From JABWAM01 sp964653025 (lineage in GTDB: Bacteria > Verrucomicrobiota > Verrucomicrobiia > JABWAM01), in the NCBI GenBank assembly GCA_964653025.1, contig CAZZBZ010000044.1, positions 1-29,092 on the forward strand: DNA of 29,092 nucleotides, read 5' to 3'. The translations under genes were made by a program, and so were the position numbers. Below the pieces are notes generated by a model. It saw nothing but the letters and a program-made list of their open reading frames with translations, made no database searches and was not told where the DNA came from. Positions 8,291 to 17,245 of the stretch are shown piece after piece. Positions within the stretch are counted from its first letter, which is position 1. The number at the start of each line of letters is the position of its first letter.

Positions 8291-9453
8291 AACCGCGCGA
8301 CCGCCTGCCGCTCTTTGTCTTCATCGATGCCCTGGGGTGGGAGATTCTCGCGCGGCACCCGTTTTTCCTGGAGGGGGTGGTTCGCGAGCGGCGTCGGCTG
8401 AGGACCATCCTCGGGTACTCGTCGGCGTGCGACCCCTCGATCATCTCGGGGGTGATGCCCTCGGAGCACGGGCTGTGGTCCTCGTGGTTCTATACTCCCT
8501 CGGGCTCGCCCTTTCGCTGGCTTGCTCCGCTGCGCTTCCTGCCGAAGGGGCTCACGGACCGCGCGCGGGTGCGGTCGCTTCTGAGCCGCACCGTAAAGCG
8601 CCTCCATGGTTTTACGGGCTACTTCCAGTTGTACAATGTGCCTTTTGGCAGGATCGGCAGTTTTGATTACGCCGAGAAGCGGCGCATCTGGGATCCGGGC
8701 GGGCTCGCCCCGACAAGGACCGTCTTCGACGAACTTTCCGAGCGCGGCTGCCCCTACTCGGTCCACGACAGCTCCGATCCCGACACGGTGAGGCTCGCGC
8801 GGCTGGAGCAAAGGATCCGCCAACGGGACATTGGTTTTGCCTACATTTCACTGGGCGGACTGGACGCGCTCATGCACCGGGTCGGGACCCGCGACGCGCA
8901 GGTGACCGAGAAGGTACGGTGGTACGACGCGCGGATCCGTGCGCTTCGCGACCTTGCCCGCGCGAATTTCGGCGAAGCCCCACTCTACGTGTTCACCGAC
9001 CACGGGATGCACGACGTGCGCGAGGCGCACGACCTCCAGGCGGAGCTCGCGCGTCTCGGACTGGAGGAGGGGAAGGATTTTGTCATGTTCCTCGACGCGA
9101 CCATGGCCCGGTTCTGGTTTCCCAGGGTGAGCGCTCGTGGTCGTGTGCTTTCGGCGCTTGATGGCCATTCGAAGGGGAGATGGCTCTCGGACGACGACCT
9201 CCGTCGCGAGGGGGTGTTCTTTGCCGACCACCGGTATGGCGAGGCCGTGTTCCTTATGAACCCCGGGGTCCAGATTTCTCCGAGCCACATGGGAGCGAAG
9301 CCGAATCGCGGGATGCACGGTTTCGACCCTGAAGATGCGGATTCGTGGGCAGCCATCAGCTCGGACCGTTCGCTTCCCGAGGGGCTGGAGCGGATCGCGC
9401 AGATCCATTCGCTCCTGATGTCCGAGACGGCCCTTGTGGCCGGTGCAGACTGA
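8287..9453 (+). CDS. Alkaline phosphatase superfamily (type I phosphodiesterase/nucleotide pyrophosphatase-like) hydrolase
   Basis: The product is 388 residues from a GTG start in a GTGA overlap. The metal-site residues of the superfamily are visible in order: FVFIDALGW (Asp near 14), the nucleophile region YSSACDPSIISGVMPSEHG (Ser near 45-46), the GGLDALMHRVG D-x3-H pair, FTDHGM (Asp-His), and a C-terminal MHGFDPED His. All expected ligands therefore appear to be present. No signal peptide or membrane anchor is seen, so it should act in the cytoplasm, unlike many relatives. As last gene of the operon it could cleave a phosphodiester, sugar-nucleotide or phospholipid-linked intermediate; the substrate is unknown. 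Its TGA is one half of the TGATCA palindrome shared with the convergent gene. Confidence 0.82.
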   Translation: MKPRDRLPLFVFIDALGWEILARHPFFLEGVVRERRRLRTILGYSSACDPSIISGVMPSEHGLWSSWFYTPSGSPFRWLAPLRFLPKGLTDRARVRSLLSRTVKRLHGFTGYFQLYNVPFGRIGSFDYAEKRRIWDPGGLAPTRTVFDELSERGCPYSVHDSSDPDTVRLARLEQRIRQRDIGFAYISLGGLDALMHRVGTRDAQVTEKVRWYDARIRALRDLARANFGEAPLYVFTDHGMHDVREAHDLQAELARLGLEEGKDFVMFLDATMARFWFPRVSARGRVLSALDGHSKGRWLSDDDLRREGVFFADHRYGEAVFLMNPGVQISPSHMGAKPNRGMHGFDPEDADSWAAISSDRSLPEGLERIAQIHSLLMSETALVAGAD

Positions 9454-10542
9454 TCAGCGGGGTGCGAGTGTATGGGCGAGGGTTGTGGTCTTGGTATCCT
9501 TCCAGATCGAGGCAATCTGTCCGTGGCGGAGGGTGTGGTTGGCCCAGAGTACGACCAGCGCATCCATGGCTGCACCGGCGAGGGCGGCGGGGAGCCGTGT
9601 CAGGCGTTGGCGGGGAGGCAGGTGCCGCAATCTTCGGAAACGGACGCCGAATAGGCCCGGGGGCATCACCCACCCACCTTTCTCGGCGATATCATGCTTG
9701 AGGTGCTTGCGAAACCAATCAGGGTCGCGCTCGCGTTCCGCCGCGAGGAAGGTGTCCACCGCGCTTCCGCGGGAGATCTCCTCGAGTCGCTCACGGAGGA
9801 TTGTGAAGATGGCGTGACCGACGGCCTGGCGGCGCTGGTTCGGGAGGATGTCGCGCAGGCGGGTATAGGCTTCGAAGACATGGGCCGCATTCGGGGCACG
9901 GACGATGCGTGACAGATTGGACGGTTGAGACAGGAAGTCCGTGACGATCATGGCCTTGAGGAAGCCGTCCTCGACGATGAGGCCGTCCGGCATCCAGAGG
10001 CGCCTCAACCACTTCCCCCGTGCGCAGTAAAGTTGGCCCGTGAGTTGGCCTGGCGTGGCCTGGGTCATCGCGGAGGTGCCGAGGGAAAGACGGTCGAGGA
10101 GCCCTTTCTTCTCTTTGAGGGCGATGTGCTTGATTGGCTGGTCGGTCGAGGCGATGGCGACGGGATTTTCCTCGAGCGCGCGGAGCATGTTCCAGAGAGT
10201 CTCCTCCCCGTGGAGCACGATGTCGGCGTCGGCGAGGAAAAGGAACGCCGAGCCTGGATCGGAGAGGCGGTGGACGTACTCGTTCCATGCGTTAATTTTT
10301 CCCGGGCGGGCGAGGGGCGCGACGCGTCCTTCCACGAAGGGGCGCGCGCGGCGGTGAAGTGCGAACGCCTCTTCCGCGCGCGCGGCGGTGGCGTCCGTGC
10401 AGCCGTTCGGGACGACCACGATCTCCAGCGAGTCTCCCCGTTCGTGGAGGCGAGTTGCAAGGGACTGGGCAAAGATCGAATCCACCGTCACTCCGATGGA
10501 GGATTCCTCGTTCCACGCGAGGATGCCGAGGCTTACTTTCAT
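9454..10542 (-). CDS. Glycosyltransferase family 2 protein
   Basis: The 362-residue protein starts at the ATG at 10542, 10 bases after the preceding gene's stop. The open frame extends further upstream but only through that gene. The GT-A motifs are SLGILAWNEE at the N-terminus, IVVVPNGCTDATA, FLFLADADIVLHGEE (DxD) and DGLIVEDGFLKAM (ED base). A weakly hydrophobic segment near the C-terminus, LAGAAMDALVVLWAN, may associate with the membrane. It is the last gene of the minus-strand operon. Its stop abuts the stop of the convergent polysaccharide operon with no spacer. The sugar is unknown; a part in the same glycan is plausible but inferred. Confidence 0.85.
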   Translation of the reverse strand: MKVSLGILAWNEESSIGVTVDSIFAQSLATRLHERGDSLEIVVVPNGCTDATAARAEEAFALHRRARPFVEGRVAPLARPGKINAWNEYVHRLSDPGSAFLFLADADIVLHGEETLWNMLRALEENPVAIASTDQPIKHIALKEKKGLLDRLSLGTSAMTQATPGQLTGQLYCARGKWLRRLWMPDGLIVEDGFLKAMIVTDFLSQPSNLSRIVRAPNAAHVFEAYTRLRDILPNQRRQAVGHAIFTILRERLEEISRGSAVDTFLAAERERDPDWFRKHLKHDIAEKGGWVMPPGLFGVRFRRLRHLPPRQRLTRLPAALAGAAMDALVVLWANHTLRHGQIASIWKDTKTTTLAHTLAPR

Positions 10543-10552
10543 GGCGTGGAGG

Positions 10553-11695
10553 TTAGTTGTAGCGAGTCCACCATCGGCGGTAGGCGTCGTGGATGGAAGA
10601 AGGGGATGGGTTTTTGGGAGCGGCCACCCAGGGGGCGGCGGCCATCGCACGATTCTCCGGGGAAGTCTCCCCGAGGAGCAGGGCAAGGGCGCGCTGGAGT
10701 GGACCGCGTGGGTAGTCAGTCCACGAGGGAAGGGCCTCTTTGTAGTGCAGGCGATCGCGAAGGCGGAGGGCGATGTTCCGTGCGCGGGAGGTTTTGGGGA
10801 AGATCCGTCCGGGGTGGTCCGCATAGGCGGGCAGGGAGGGGAGGCGCGTGTCGAGGCGGCGCGATTCGAGCCAGAGGAAAACCCCGGTCCATGCGACCGT
10901 CAGTCGTGCCTGCGCGGCAGCGAGTTCCGCGGGCAGAGGGTCGAGGTGGCGGGGAGCGAACTTGAAGACGACTCCCTCCTTGTGCCAGCGGCAGCAATCC
11001 TCCCAGCCCGGGGGCGTTTCGAGCCCGCCTTCCTCAATGCGCCGTGCACGTTCGAGGCAGGAGAAGTGGTGGCGTCCATTAGCCGCGAGGACGACATCCG
11101 CGAGTGCCAGCTTCAGTTTCCCGTGGGCGCGCTCGACGAAGCCGTTGGTGGTGCGGGCGGAGACGGTTTCAAGTGCGTGACGGGCGGCGAAGAGCGTGCT
11201 ACCGCGATTGAAGAGCAGGCGGACGGGCTCCTCCGGGGGGATGGCGCGAGAATCGGAAAGCGAGGCAGGAAGACCCTCGGCCCATGCGGGATCTCCCCAG
11301 GCGAGGTGGTGGGCCGCCACGAGGTCGTGCGCGAACATCGTGGGCGGCTCCATGGCGAATGCGGAGCGCGGCAGGAGCTTGAACTCCACCTCGATGCCGA
11401 GAAGACCCTCGCCGCGGACGGCATGTTCCCGGCACCAGGCCCCCACCGATGAGTCGCGGAGGGTTTTGCGTGTGACGAGGTAGAACTCGAGGTCGTTGTA
11501 GAGATGGGGGATTCCCTCGGCATCGCGAAAGATGCCGCCCTCGCCCCGCCCGTAACCCCCTGCAAGGACGAGGGCTTGCACTGCGTCGCGAAACGGGGCG
11601 CGGTCGAGGGACTTCGACAGGTGGGCGAGGAAGTCATCGAGCCTCCCGGCGAGGGCGGGTTCACGAGCGGGAAAGTAGACGGGGCGGGGAGGCAT
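10553..11695 (-). CDS. Unidentified protein with a nucleotidyltransferase-like (Pol-beta fold) signature
   Basis: The protein is 380 residues from the ATG at 11695. A TTG at 11707, in a TTGA overlap with the kinase stop, would add four residues. Near residues 42-75 it reads LVLAGGYGRGEGG, then YNDLEFYLV, and near 100 IEVEFKLL. This matches the G-G...D-x-[DE]...[DE] pattern of the Pol-beta nucleotidyltransferase superfamily, including the GRGE variant seen in several subfamilies. The rest, about 280 residues, is helical and unrecognised. It lies between a histidine kinase and a GT2 gene with minimal spacing. It could transfer a nucleotide to a small molecule, sugar or protein, or be an inactive relative. 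I do not recognise the family. Confidence 0.7.
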   Translation of the reverse strand: MPPRPVYFPAREPALAGRLDDFLAHLSKSLDRAPFRDAVQALVLAGGYGRGEGGIFRDAEGIPHLYNDLEFYLVTRKTLRDSSVGAWCREHAVRGEGLLGIEVEFKLLPRSAFAMEPPTMFAHDLVAAHHLAWGDPAWAEGLPASLSDSRAIPPEEPVRLLFNRGSTLFAARHALETVSARTTNGFVERAHGKLKLALADVVLAANGRHHFSCLERARRIEEGGLETPPGWEDCCRWHKEGVVFKFAPRHLDPLPAELAAAQARLTVAWTGVFLWLESRRLDTRLPSLPAYADHPGRIFPKTSRARNIALRLRDRLHYKEALPSWTDYPRGPLQRALALLLGETSPENRAMAAAPWVAAPKNPSPSSIHDAYRRWWTRYN

Positions 11696-11703
11696 CCGGG
11701 CCT

Positions 11704-13180
11704 TCAAGTCTGGGGGGTGAAACGGGGGAGAGTGATCGTGAAGGTGCTGCCCTCGGCGGGACGGCTCTCGACCTCGATGCGGCCACCGTGGGCTTCAACG
11801 ATCCACTTTGAGATCGCGAGACCAAGGCCGGTTCCCTGCGTTCCGCGTGGGGAGGGAGTGCGAGCACGGGAGAAGCGTTCGAAGAGGTGGGGGAGATTCT
11901 CTGGGCGAATGCCCGTACCACGGTCGCGCACAGAAACGCGGCAGGCGTCCCCCACAACCCCAACGGAAATCTCCACGGGCTGGCCGGCCGCGGAATGCTT
12001 GATTGCATTGTGGACGAGGTTGAAGACGAGGCTCGCGAGCAGGTCCGGGTCACCCCCGACGACGGGTTCTCCGGAAGAGTCGTCGACATTGACCGTGCAT
12101 CGGATGCTGGCTGCGCGAGAAAAAGGCATGAGGCGTTCGACGGCCTGCACCGCCACCTCGTCAAGGGGGATGGGGAGGGAGCGATTGAGGGGGCGCCCGG
12201 CGTCTGCCCGAGCGAGGAGGAGAAGGTTTTCAACGATCTGGGTGAGGCGTTCGAGTTCTTCGGCGGCGCTTGCGAGGAACTCCCGGGCCTCTTCGGGGGA
12301 GGGTTCCTTGCGGCGGAGGATCTCGATTTCACCGCGGAGGATGGTGAGCGGGGTCTTGAGCTCGTGCGAGGCGTCCGCGACGAAACGCTGCTGGCTCTGG
12401 AAGGCGCGCTCGATCTCGTCGAGCAGGCGGTTGAGCGTGAGGGTGAGGCGGCGTAACTCGTCGTCAGTCCTTGGCACAGGGAGGCGCTCCCCGAGCCGCT
12501 GGGCGCCGAGGCGACGGGCTCCTTCGAGGACACGGTTGACCGGCTGGAAGGCGCGCCCCGCGATCCACCAGCCTCCGAGGAAGGCGAGGGCGAGGGAGAC
12601 GGGCACCCCCGCGTAAAACAGGATGGTGCGCAGACGCGCAAGCGAGGCGTCGAGGGCATGGGTGCTCACCCCGAGTTGAAGGATGAGGTGGACCCGCCCT
12701 TGGGCGACGAGAGGAAGCGTGAGGACGCGGAGCACACCCTCGCCCCAGAACGGCTTTGCCCCGCGGATCGCGCGGGCCTCACCGTGGGACATCGTTCTGG
12801 ACGAGGCAGCGCGCAAGGTGGCCTGGTCGAAGGGAAGGGAGGCCGGCCCGAGCGATCGCGAGCGCGCGATGGAGCGTCCATCGGGGGCGCGGAGTTCAAT
12901 ATACTCGTTCCCGACCTGGTAGGGGAGCAGGCGGCCGCTCTCAGCGATAAGGGCCTCGTTGATCTCGATCTGACCGGTGGTGTTGATGGAGACGCTTCGC
13001 GCGATGCCTTGCGCGCGGTTGAGGACAAGGGCATCGAAGTCGGCGGCCTGCTGCCTGCGGTAGAGGGAGTAGAGGCCGCCACAGAAGAGGAGGAGGATCG
13101 CCCCGAAGACACCCGCGTTCAGGAGCGTGACGCGGAAGCGGAGGGTCCGCCAGAAACGCGAAGTCGCGAGCTGGGCGTTT

Positions 13181-13188
<8 letters not shown>
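11704..13188 (-). CDS. Sensor histidine kinase (HAMP, HisKA, HATPase)
   Basis: The 494-residue protein starts at the ATG at 13188; the frame is open further upstream only as a shadow of the ABC gene. It has TM1 about 21-43, a periplasmic sensor region about 44-185, TM2 about 188-211, a HAMP linker about 211-262, an H-box ADASHELKTP with phospho-acceptor His275, an N-box NLVHNAIKHS at 390-399, a G1 box DRGTGI, an F-box LFERFSR and a G2 box GTGLGLAIS. All catalytic boxes are intact. The arrangement is that of OmpR-partnered kinases (QseC/CzcS type). No response regulator is next to it. It overlaps the ABC ATPase gene by 8 bases (ATGAGTGA), so the two are coupled. Confidence 0.92.
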
Positions 13189-13891
<703 letters not shown>

Positions 13892-14000
13892 GGGGGGACT
13901 TGTAGCGGAGGAAGGGGGGAGAAGCCAGAAGATCGCTGAGAAGCCACGCGGTGACCTTGCTAGGCGACGGCGACGGATTCTGGTACGTTTTTCATTGCCG

Positions 14001-14843
14001 ATGATCAGCGCGGCCATTTTTACCCTCAACGAGGAGGTCAACCTCCCGCGTTGTCTCGAGTCGCTGCGCGCCTGCGACGACGTGGTGGTCGTGGACTCCT
14101 TCAGCGCCGATCGCACGGTCGATGTCGCGCGTGCCGCCGGGGCGCGGGTTTTCCAGCACACCTTCACGGGGTTCGGCGACCAGCGCCAATGGGCATTCAA
14201 GGAGATTGCCTTCCTCCATCCGTGGGTGCTCGTCCTTGATGCGGACGAGAGGGTGACTCCCGAGCTCTGGGAGGAGATGGTGCGACAGGCTTCTATCGCA
14301 CCGAAGGAGGTTGCCGCCTTCCGCCTAAAGCGGCGGTTCTTCTGGGATGGGCGTTGGTTGCGCCACGCCAATCTCTATCCTTCGTGGGTCGTGCGCCTCG
14401 TGCGAACGGACCGCGTGCGCTACGTGAACCGTGGGCATGCGGAAACCCAGGAGGTGAAGGGCCGGGTGGAGTCGCTGGAAGAGGACCTGCTCGACGAGAA
14501 CCTGAAGGGCGTGGACGAGTGGCGGCAGCGCCAGGCGCGCTACGCCGAGGCGGAGGCGCATTTCGAGGCATCCGATGCCGCCCCGGTTTGCGCGCGTGGA
14601 CTCTTTTCCCTGGATCCGCTGGTTCGACGCGCAGCGCTGAAGCGCGTGGCGCGGAGGTTCCCCGCGCGCGGGGTTTTCTACTTTGCCTACGCGTGGCTGC
14701 TTCGGGGAGGATGGCTCGACGGGGTAGTCGGTTTTCGGTTTTGTCTGGAAAAAGCGTGTTTCCAACAACAGATTCAACTGCGCGCCGCCGAACTCCGACG
14801 GGCGCAAGCAACCTCCCGTCCAGAATCTTCACGTCACGAATGA
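14001..14843 (+). CDS. Glycosyltransferase family 2, WaaE/KdtX-like
   Basis: The product is 280 residues from the ATG at 14001, where the typical ISAAIFTLNEEVNLPRCLESL begins; upstream in-frame codons lie in the divergent gene's promoter region. The motifs DDVVVVDSFSADRT and VLVLDADERVTPEL (DxD-like) fit the lipopolysaccharide-core beta-glucosyltransferase group. RYVNRGHAETQ and the C-terminal hydrophobic/basic tail also fit that group. The tail includes AYAWLLRGGWLDG and a FRFCLEKACFQ-like end, and probably binds the membrane. It probably glucosylates a lipid A core or similar acceptor at the cytoplasmic face. The 109-base gap upstream must hold both divergent promoters; I see no convincing -35/-10 pair. 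Confidence 0.87.
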   Translation: MISAAIFTLNEEVNLPRCLESLRACDDVVVVDSFSADRTVDVARAAGARVFQHTFTGFGDQRQWAFKEIAFLHPWVLVLDADERVTPELWEEMVRQASIAPKEVAAFRLKRRFFWDGRWLRHANLYPSWVVRLVRTDRVRYVNRGHAETQEVKGRVESLEEDLLDENLKGVDEWRQRQARYAEAEAHFEASDAAPVCARGLFSLDPLVRRAALKRVARRFPARGVFYFAYAWLLRGGWLDGVVGFRFCLEKACFQQQIQLRAAELRRAQATSRPESSRHE

Positions 14844-14886
14844 ACAAGGAACCAAACAAGAGCCATCCCACGGCGTTTTCTTATTC

Positions 14887-15000
14887 TGAGGGGAGTACAT
14901 GCGGCCCGCGTGTCCTGTTGGGCGGCTCGCCCGACAGTCCATCTCAGAAAATCGGCGAGCCGCCGATTTTGAACACGCGATCCGCGTGTGCTCCCCGAGG
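14887..15000. repeat. REPIN-like element: inverted pair of double-hairpin units
   Basis: This is a compact imperfect inverted repeat of about 114 bases between two genes. The outer arms begin GGGGAG (14890-14895) and end CTCCCC (14991-14996). The left half holds hairpin A (14897-14913, ACATGCG/CGCGTGT) and hairpin B (14915-14937, CTGTTGGGC/GCCCGACAG, loop GGCTC). The right half holds hairpin C (14948-14970, AAAATCGGC/GCCGATTTT, loop GAGCC) and hairpin D (14973-14989, ACACGCG/CGCGTGT). The loops of B and C are reverse complements while their stems differ. This is the layout of a REP doublet (REPIN). No RAYT transposase is in the window. The right edge may supply the weak GAGG ribosome-binding site of the next gene. 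Confidence 0.75.
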
Positions 15001-15009
15001 CGCATTTTC

Positions 15010-15726
15010 ATGAAGGCCCAGTGGATCAAAGATCTCGCGCACGCGACCCTGGGTGAGTTGTCGGTCCTGAACCGCCTCCGGATCCAGGCCTTCGCGCGGG
15101 GGAAGCTTCGCTCCCGTCGTTCCGACGGGCAACTCTGGGTCCACCTCGGCTGTGGGCGTCACTATGTCGAGGGCATGGTCAATGTGGACGTGAATCCGTT
15201 TGTGCGCTCGGAGGTTTGGCTGGACCTGAGGAAGGGGTTGCCCTTCGCGTCCGGAAGCGTGGATGCGATCTACTGCTGCCACACGCTGGAGCATTTTTTT
15301 GAGCCGGACGCGCGGAGGATCGTTGCGGACTGCCTCAGGGTTCTGAAGCCCGGGGCCGGGGTCCGTCTGGTGACGCCCGACCTGCGCAAGGCGGCGGAGG
15401 CCTACGTGCGCGGGGAGGTCGCGTGGTTCTCGGATTTTCCCGATCAGCGCCGCTCGGTGGGCGGACGCATGGCGAACTATCTTTTTTGCCGGGACCAGCA
15501 CCGCATCGCGTACGATTTTGGCTTCTGGGAGGAGATCCTCTCATCGGTCGGCTTCGGGGCGATTGCGGAAAAGAAGCCACATGATTCGGCAATCTTCCCG
15601 TCCGCGGATCTTGCAAAGTTCGAGTACGAGCTTCCCGCGAAGCACACGTCGGTTTTCGTGGAGGCCTTTCGCCCTTGGCTGGAGAAAAAGAACGGGCGGC
15701 CCCTTGCGAGGCCGCCCGTCGGGTGA
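15010..15726 (+). CDS. Class I SAM-dependent methyltransferase
   Basis: The product is 238 residues from the ATG at 15010, preceded by GAGG nine bases upstream; an earlier in-frame ATG lies inside the hairpin repeat. Motif I reads LWVHLGCGRHYVEGMVNVDVNP (loop LGCG, acidic strand end NVD), followed by LPFASGSVDAIYCCHTLEHF (motif IV with the HxLEH segment) and VLKPGAGVRLVTPDL. This is the type-11 group often found beside glycosyltransferases. The substrate is unknown. The last codons (NGRPLARPPVG) also form the terminator hairpin of the convergent glnA gene, so the 3' coding sequence does two jobs. Confidence 0.85.
   Translation: MKAQWIKDLAHATLGELSVLNRLRIQAFARGKLRSRRSDGQLWVHLGCGRHYVEGMVNVDVNPFVRSEVWLDLRKGLPFASGSVDAIYCCHTLEHFFEPDARRIVADCLRVLKPGAGVRLVTPDLRKAAEAYVRGEVAWFSDFPDQRRSVGGRMANYLFCRDQHRIAYDFGFWEEILSSVGFGAIAEKKPHDSAIFPSADLAKFEYELPAKHTSVFVEAFRPWLEKKNGRPLARPPVG
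15682..15719 (-). terminator. Rho-independent terminator of glnA, inside the convergent methyltransferase gene
   Basis: The 10-base arms ACGGGCGGCC (15692-15701) and GGCCGCCCGT (15710-15719) enclose an 8-base loop. Read on the minus strand, the stem is followed by a T-rich tract (TTCTTTTTCTCC, 15692-15681). It lies 29 bases past the glnA stop codon. On the plus strand no T tract follows, so it is one-directional. Confidence 0.8.
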
Positions 15727-15747
15727 AGGATTGCGTGATCCCGGGGA

Positions 15748-17160
15748 TCAGCAGTCGTAGTACATGTGGAACTCGTACGGGTGCGGGCGGAGGCGGATCG
15801 CGTCCTGCTCCTTGCGCTTGATCTCGATCCAGGTTTCCACAACGTCGTCGGTGAAGACGTCCCCCTTGAGGAGGAACTCATGGTCCTTGGCGAGGGCGTC
15901 GCAGGCCTCCCCGAGGCTTCCGGGGACGGAGGGCACCTTCTTAAGTTCCGCCGGGGGCAACTCGTAGATGTTCTTGTCGAGGGGGTCGCCCGGGTCGATG
16001 CGGTTCTGGATCCCGTCGAGCCCGGCCAGCAGGAGCGCCGAGAACGCCAGGTAGGGGTTTGCAGCGGGGTCGGGCGGGCGGTACTCGATGCGCTTGGCCT
16101 TGGGGCTGGGCGAGTAGGTGGGGATGCGGATCGCCGCCGAGCGGTTGCGGCTCGAGTAGGCGAGGTTGACCGGTGCCTCGAAGCCCGGAGTGAGCCGCTT
16201 GTAGCTGTTTACCGTGGGGTTGCAGAAGGCGCAGAGCGCCTTGGCGTGCTTGAGGATGCCGCCGATGAAGTGCAGCGCCATCGGGCTGAGGCCTGCGTAC
16301 TCGTTGCCCGCGAAGAGGGGCTTGCCCTTCTTCCAGAGGCTCATGTGGACGTGCATCCCGCTGCCGTTGTCGCCGAAGAGCGGCTTGGGCATGAAAGTTA
16401 CCGTCTTGTTGCGGCGCTTGGCCACGTTCTTGACGATGTACTTGTAGAGGAGCATGTCGTCGGCCATCGGGACCAGGGCGTTGAAGCGCAGGTCGATCTC
16501 GGCCTGGCCACCGGTGGCGACCTCGTGGTGCTCGCGCTCCACGCGGAGACCGCAGTCCTTCATGACCATGACCATCTCGTTGCGGATGTCCACCTGGGTG
16601 TCGGCGGGGGCGACGGGAAAGTAGCCCTCCTTGTGGCGGAGCTTGTAGCCGAGATTACCCCCGGCCTCCTCGCGACCGCTGTTCCAAATCCCCTCGGCGC
16701 TGTCGAGGTGGTAGAACGAGCTGCGGGCGTCGGAGCCGTAGCGAATCTCGTCGAAGATGAAGAACTCGGCTTCGGGGCCGACGAACGCCGTGTCGGCGAT
16801 GCCGGTCTGCTTGAGGTAGGCCTCCGCCTTCCTCGCGACGTTCCGAGGGTCGCGCGAGTACGGCTCGTGGGTGATGGTGTCCACCGCATCGGCGACGATG
16901 CTGAGGGTCGTCACGACGGGGAAGGGATCGAGCATCGCCGTGGTGGGGTCCAGCAGGAGGAGCATGTCGCTCGCCTCGATGGATTTCCAGCCGCGGATCG
17001 AGCTGCCGTCGAAGCCGAGGCCTTCCTCGAAGACTTCCTCCTCGAGTTCTGCGATCGGCATGGTGAAGTGCTGCCAGGTTCCGAGAAAGTCGCAGAACTT
17101 CACGTCCACGAGCTTCACATCCTTCTGCTTGCAGAAGGCCAGGATTTCTTTTGGGGTCAT
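15748..17160 (-). CDS. glnA: Glutamine synthetase, type I
   Basis: The 470-residue enzyme makes glutamine from glutamate, ammonia and ATP in the cytoplasm. The length and motifs fit GSI-beta: GLGFDGSSIRGW, GPEAEFFIFD, GSGMHVHMSLW, NPTVNSYKRLTPGFEAPVNLAYSSRNRSAAIRIP, EYRPPDPAANPYLAFSA, and the C-terminal HPYEFHMYYDC. Tyr399 in NIYELPP corresponds to the adenylylation site, so GlnE-type control is likely. It is the third gene of amt-glnK-glnA, 85 bases after glnK. The start is preceded by an A/C-rich leader without a Shine-Dalgarno sequence. Its terminator lies within the neighbouring convergent gene. Confidence 0.98.
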   Translation of the reverse strand: MTPKEILAFCKQKDVKLVDVKFCDFLGTWQHFTMPIAELEEEVFEEGLGFDGSSIRGWKSIEASDMLLLLDPTTAMLDPFPVVTTLSIVADAVDTITHEPYSRDPRNVARKAEAYLKQTGIADTAFVGPEAEFFIFDEIRYGSDARSSFYHLDSAEGIWNSGREEAGGNLGYKLRHKEGYFPVAPADTQVDIRNEMVMVMKDCGLRVEREHHEVATGGQAEIDLRFNALVPMADDMLLYKYIVKNVAKRRNKTVTFMPKPLFGDNGSGMHVHMSLWKKGKPLFAGNEYAGLSPMALHFIGGILKHAKALCAFCNPTVNSYKRLTPGFEAPVNLAYSSRNRSAAIRIPTYSPSPKAKRIEYRPPDPAANPYLAFSALLLAGLDGIQNRIDPGDPLDKNIYELPPAELKKVPSVPGSLGEACDALAKDHEFLLKGDVFTDDVVETWIEIKRKEQDAIRLRPHPYEFHMYYDC

Positions 17161-17245
17161 AGTGGTGTTTCTAGGTTGTCAGGTTCACGGTTCAGCGGTT
17201 CAAGGGTCGATGATCACCAATCAGAGTTTGGCGATGGGCAATGTT

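Noticed and set aside
13892..14000. Promoter pair TTGCTA / TACGTT before the WaaE-like gene
   Set aside because: The spacing is 21 bases, outside the usual range, and the match is poor.
14887..15000. CRISPR array or simple terminator
   Set aside because: The units are inverted rather than direct repeats with spacers, there is no cas gene, and the hairpins lack a proper T tract except a short one after hairpin C.
17161..17245. Imperfect GGTTCA repeats between glnK and glnA
   Set aside because: Only about three short degenerate units; no palindrome or known regulatory motif, so not listed as a repeat feature.
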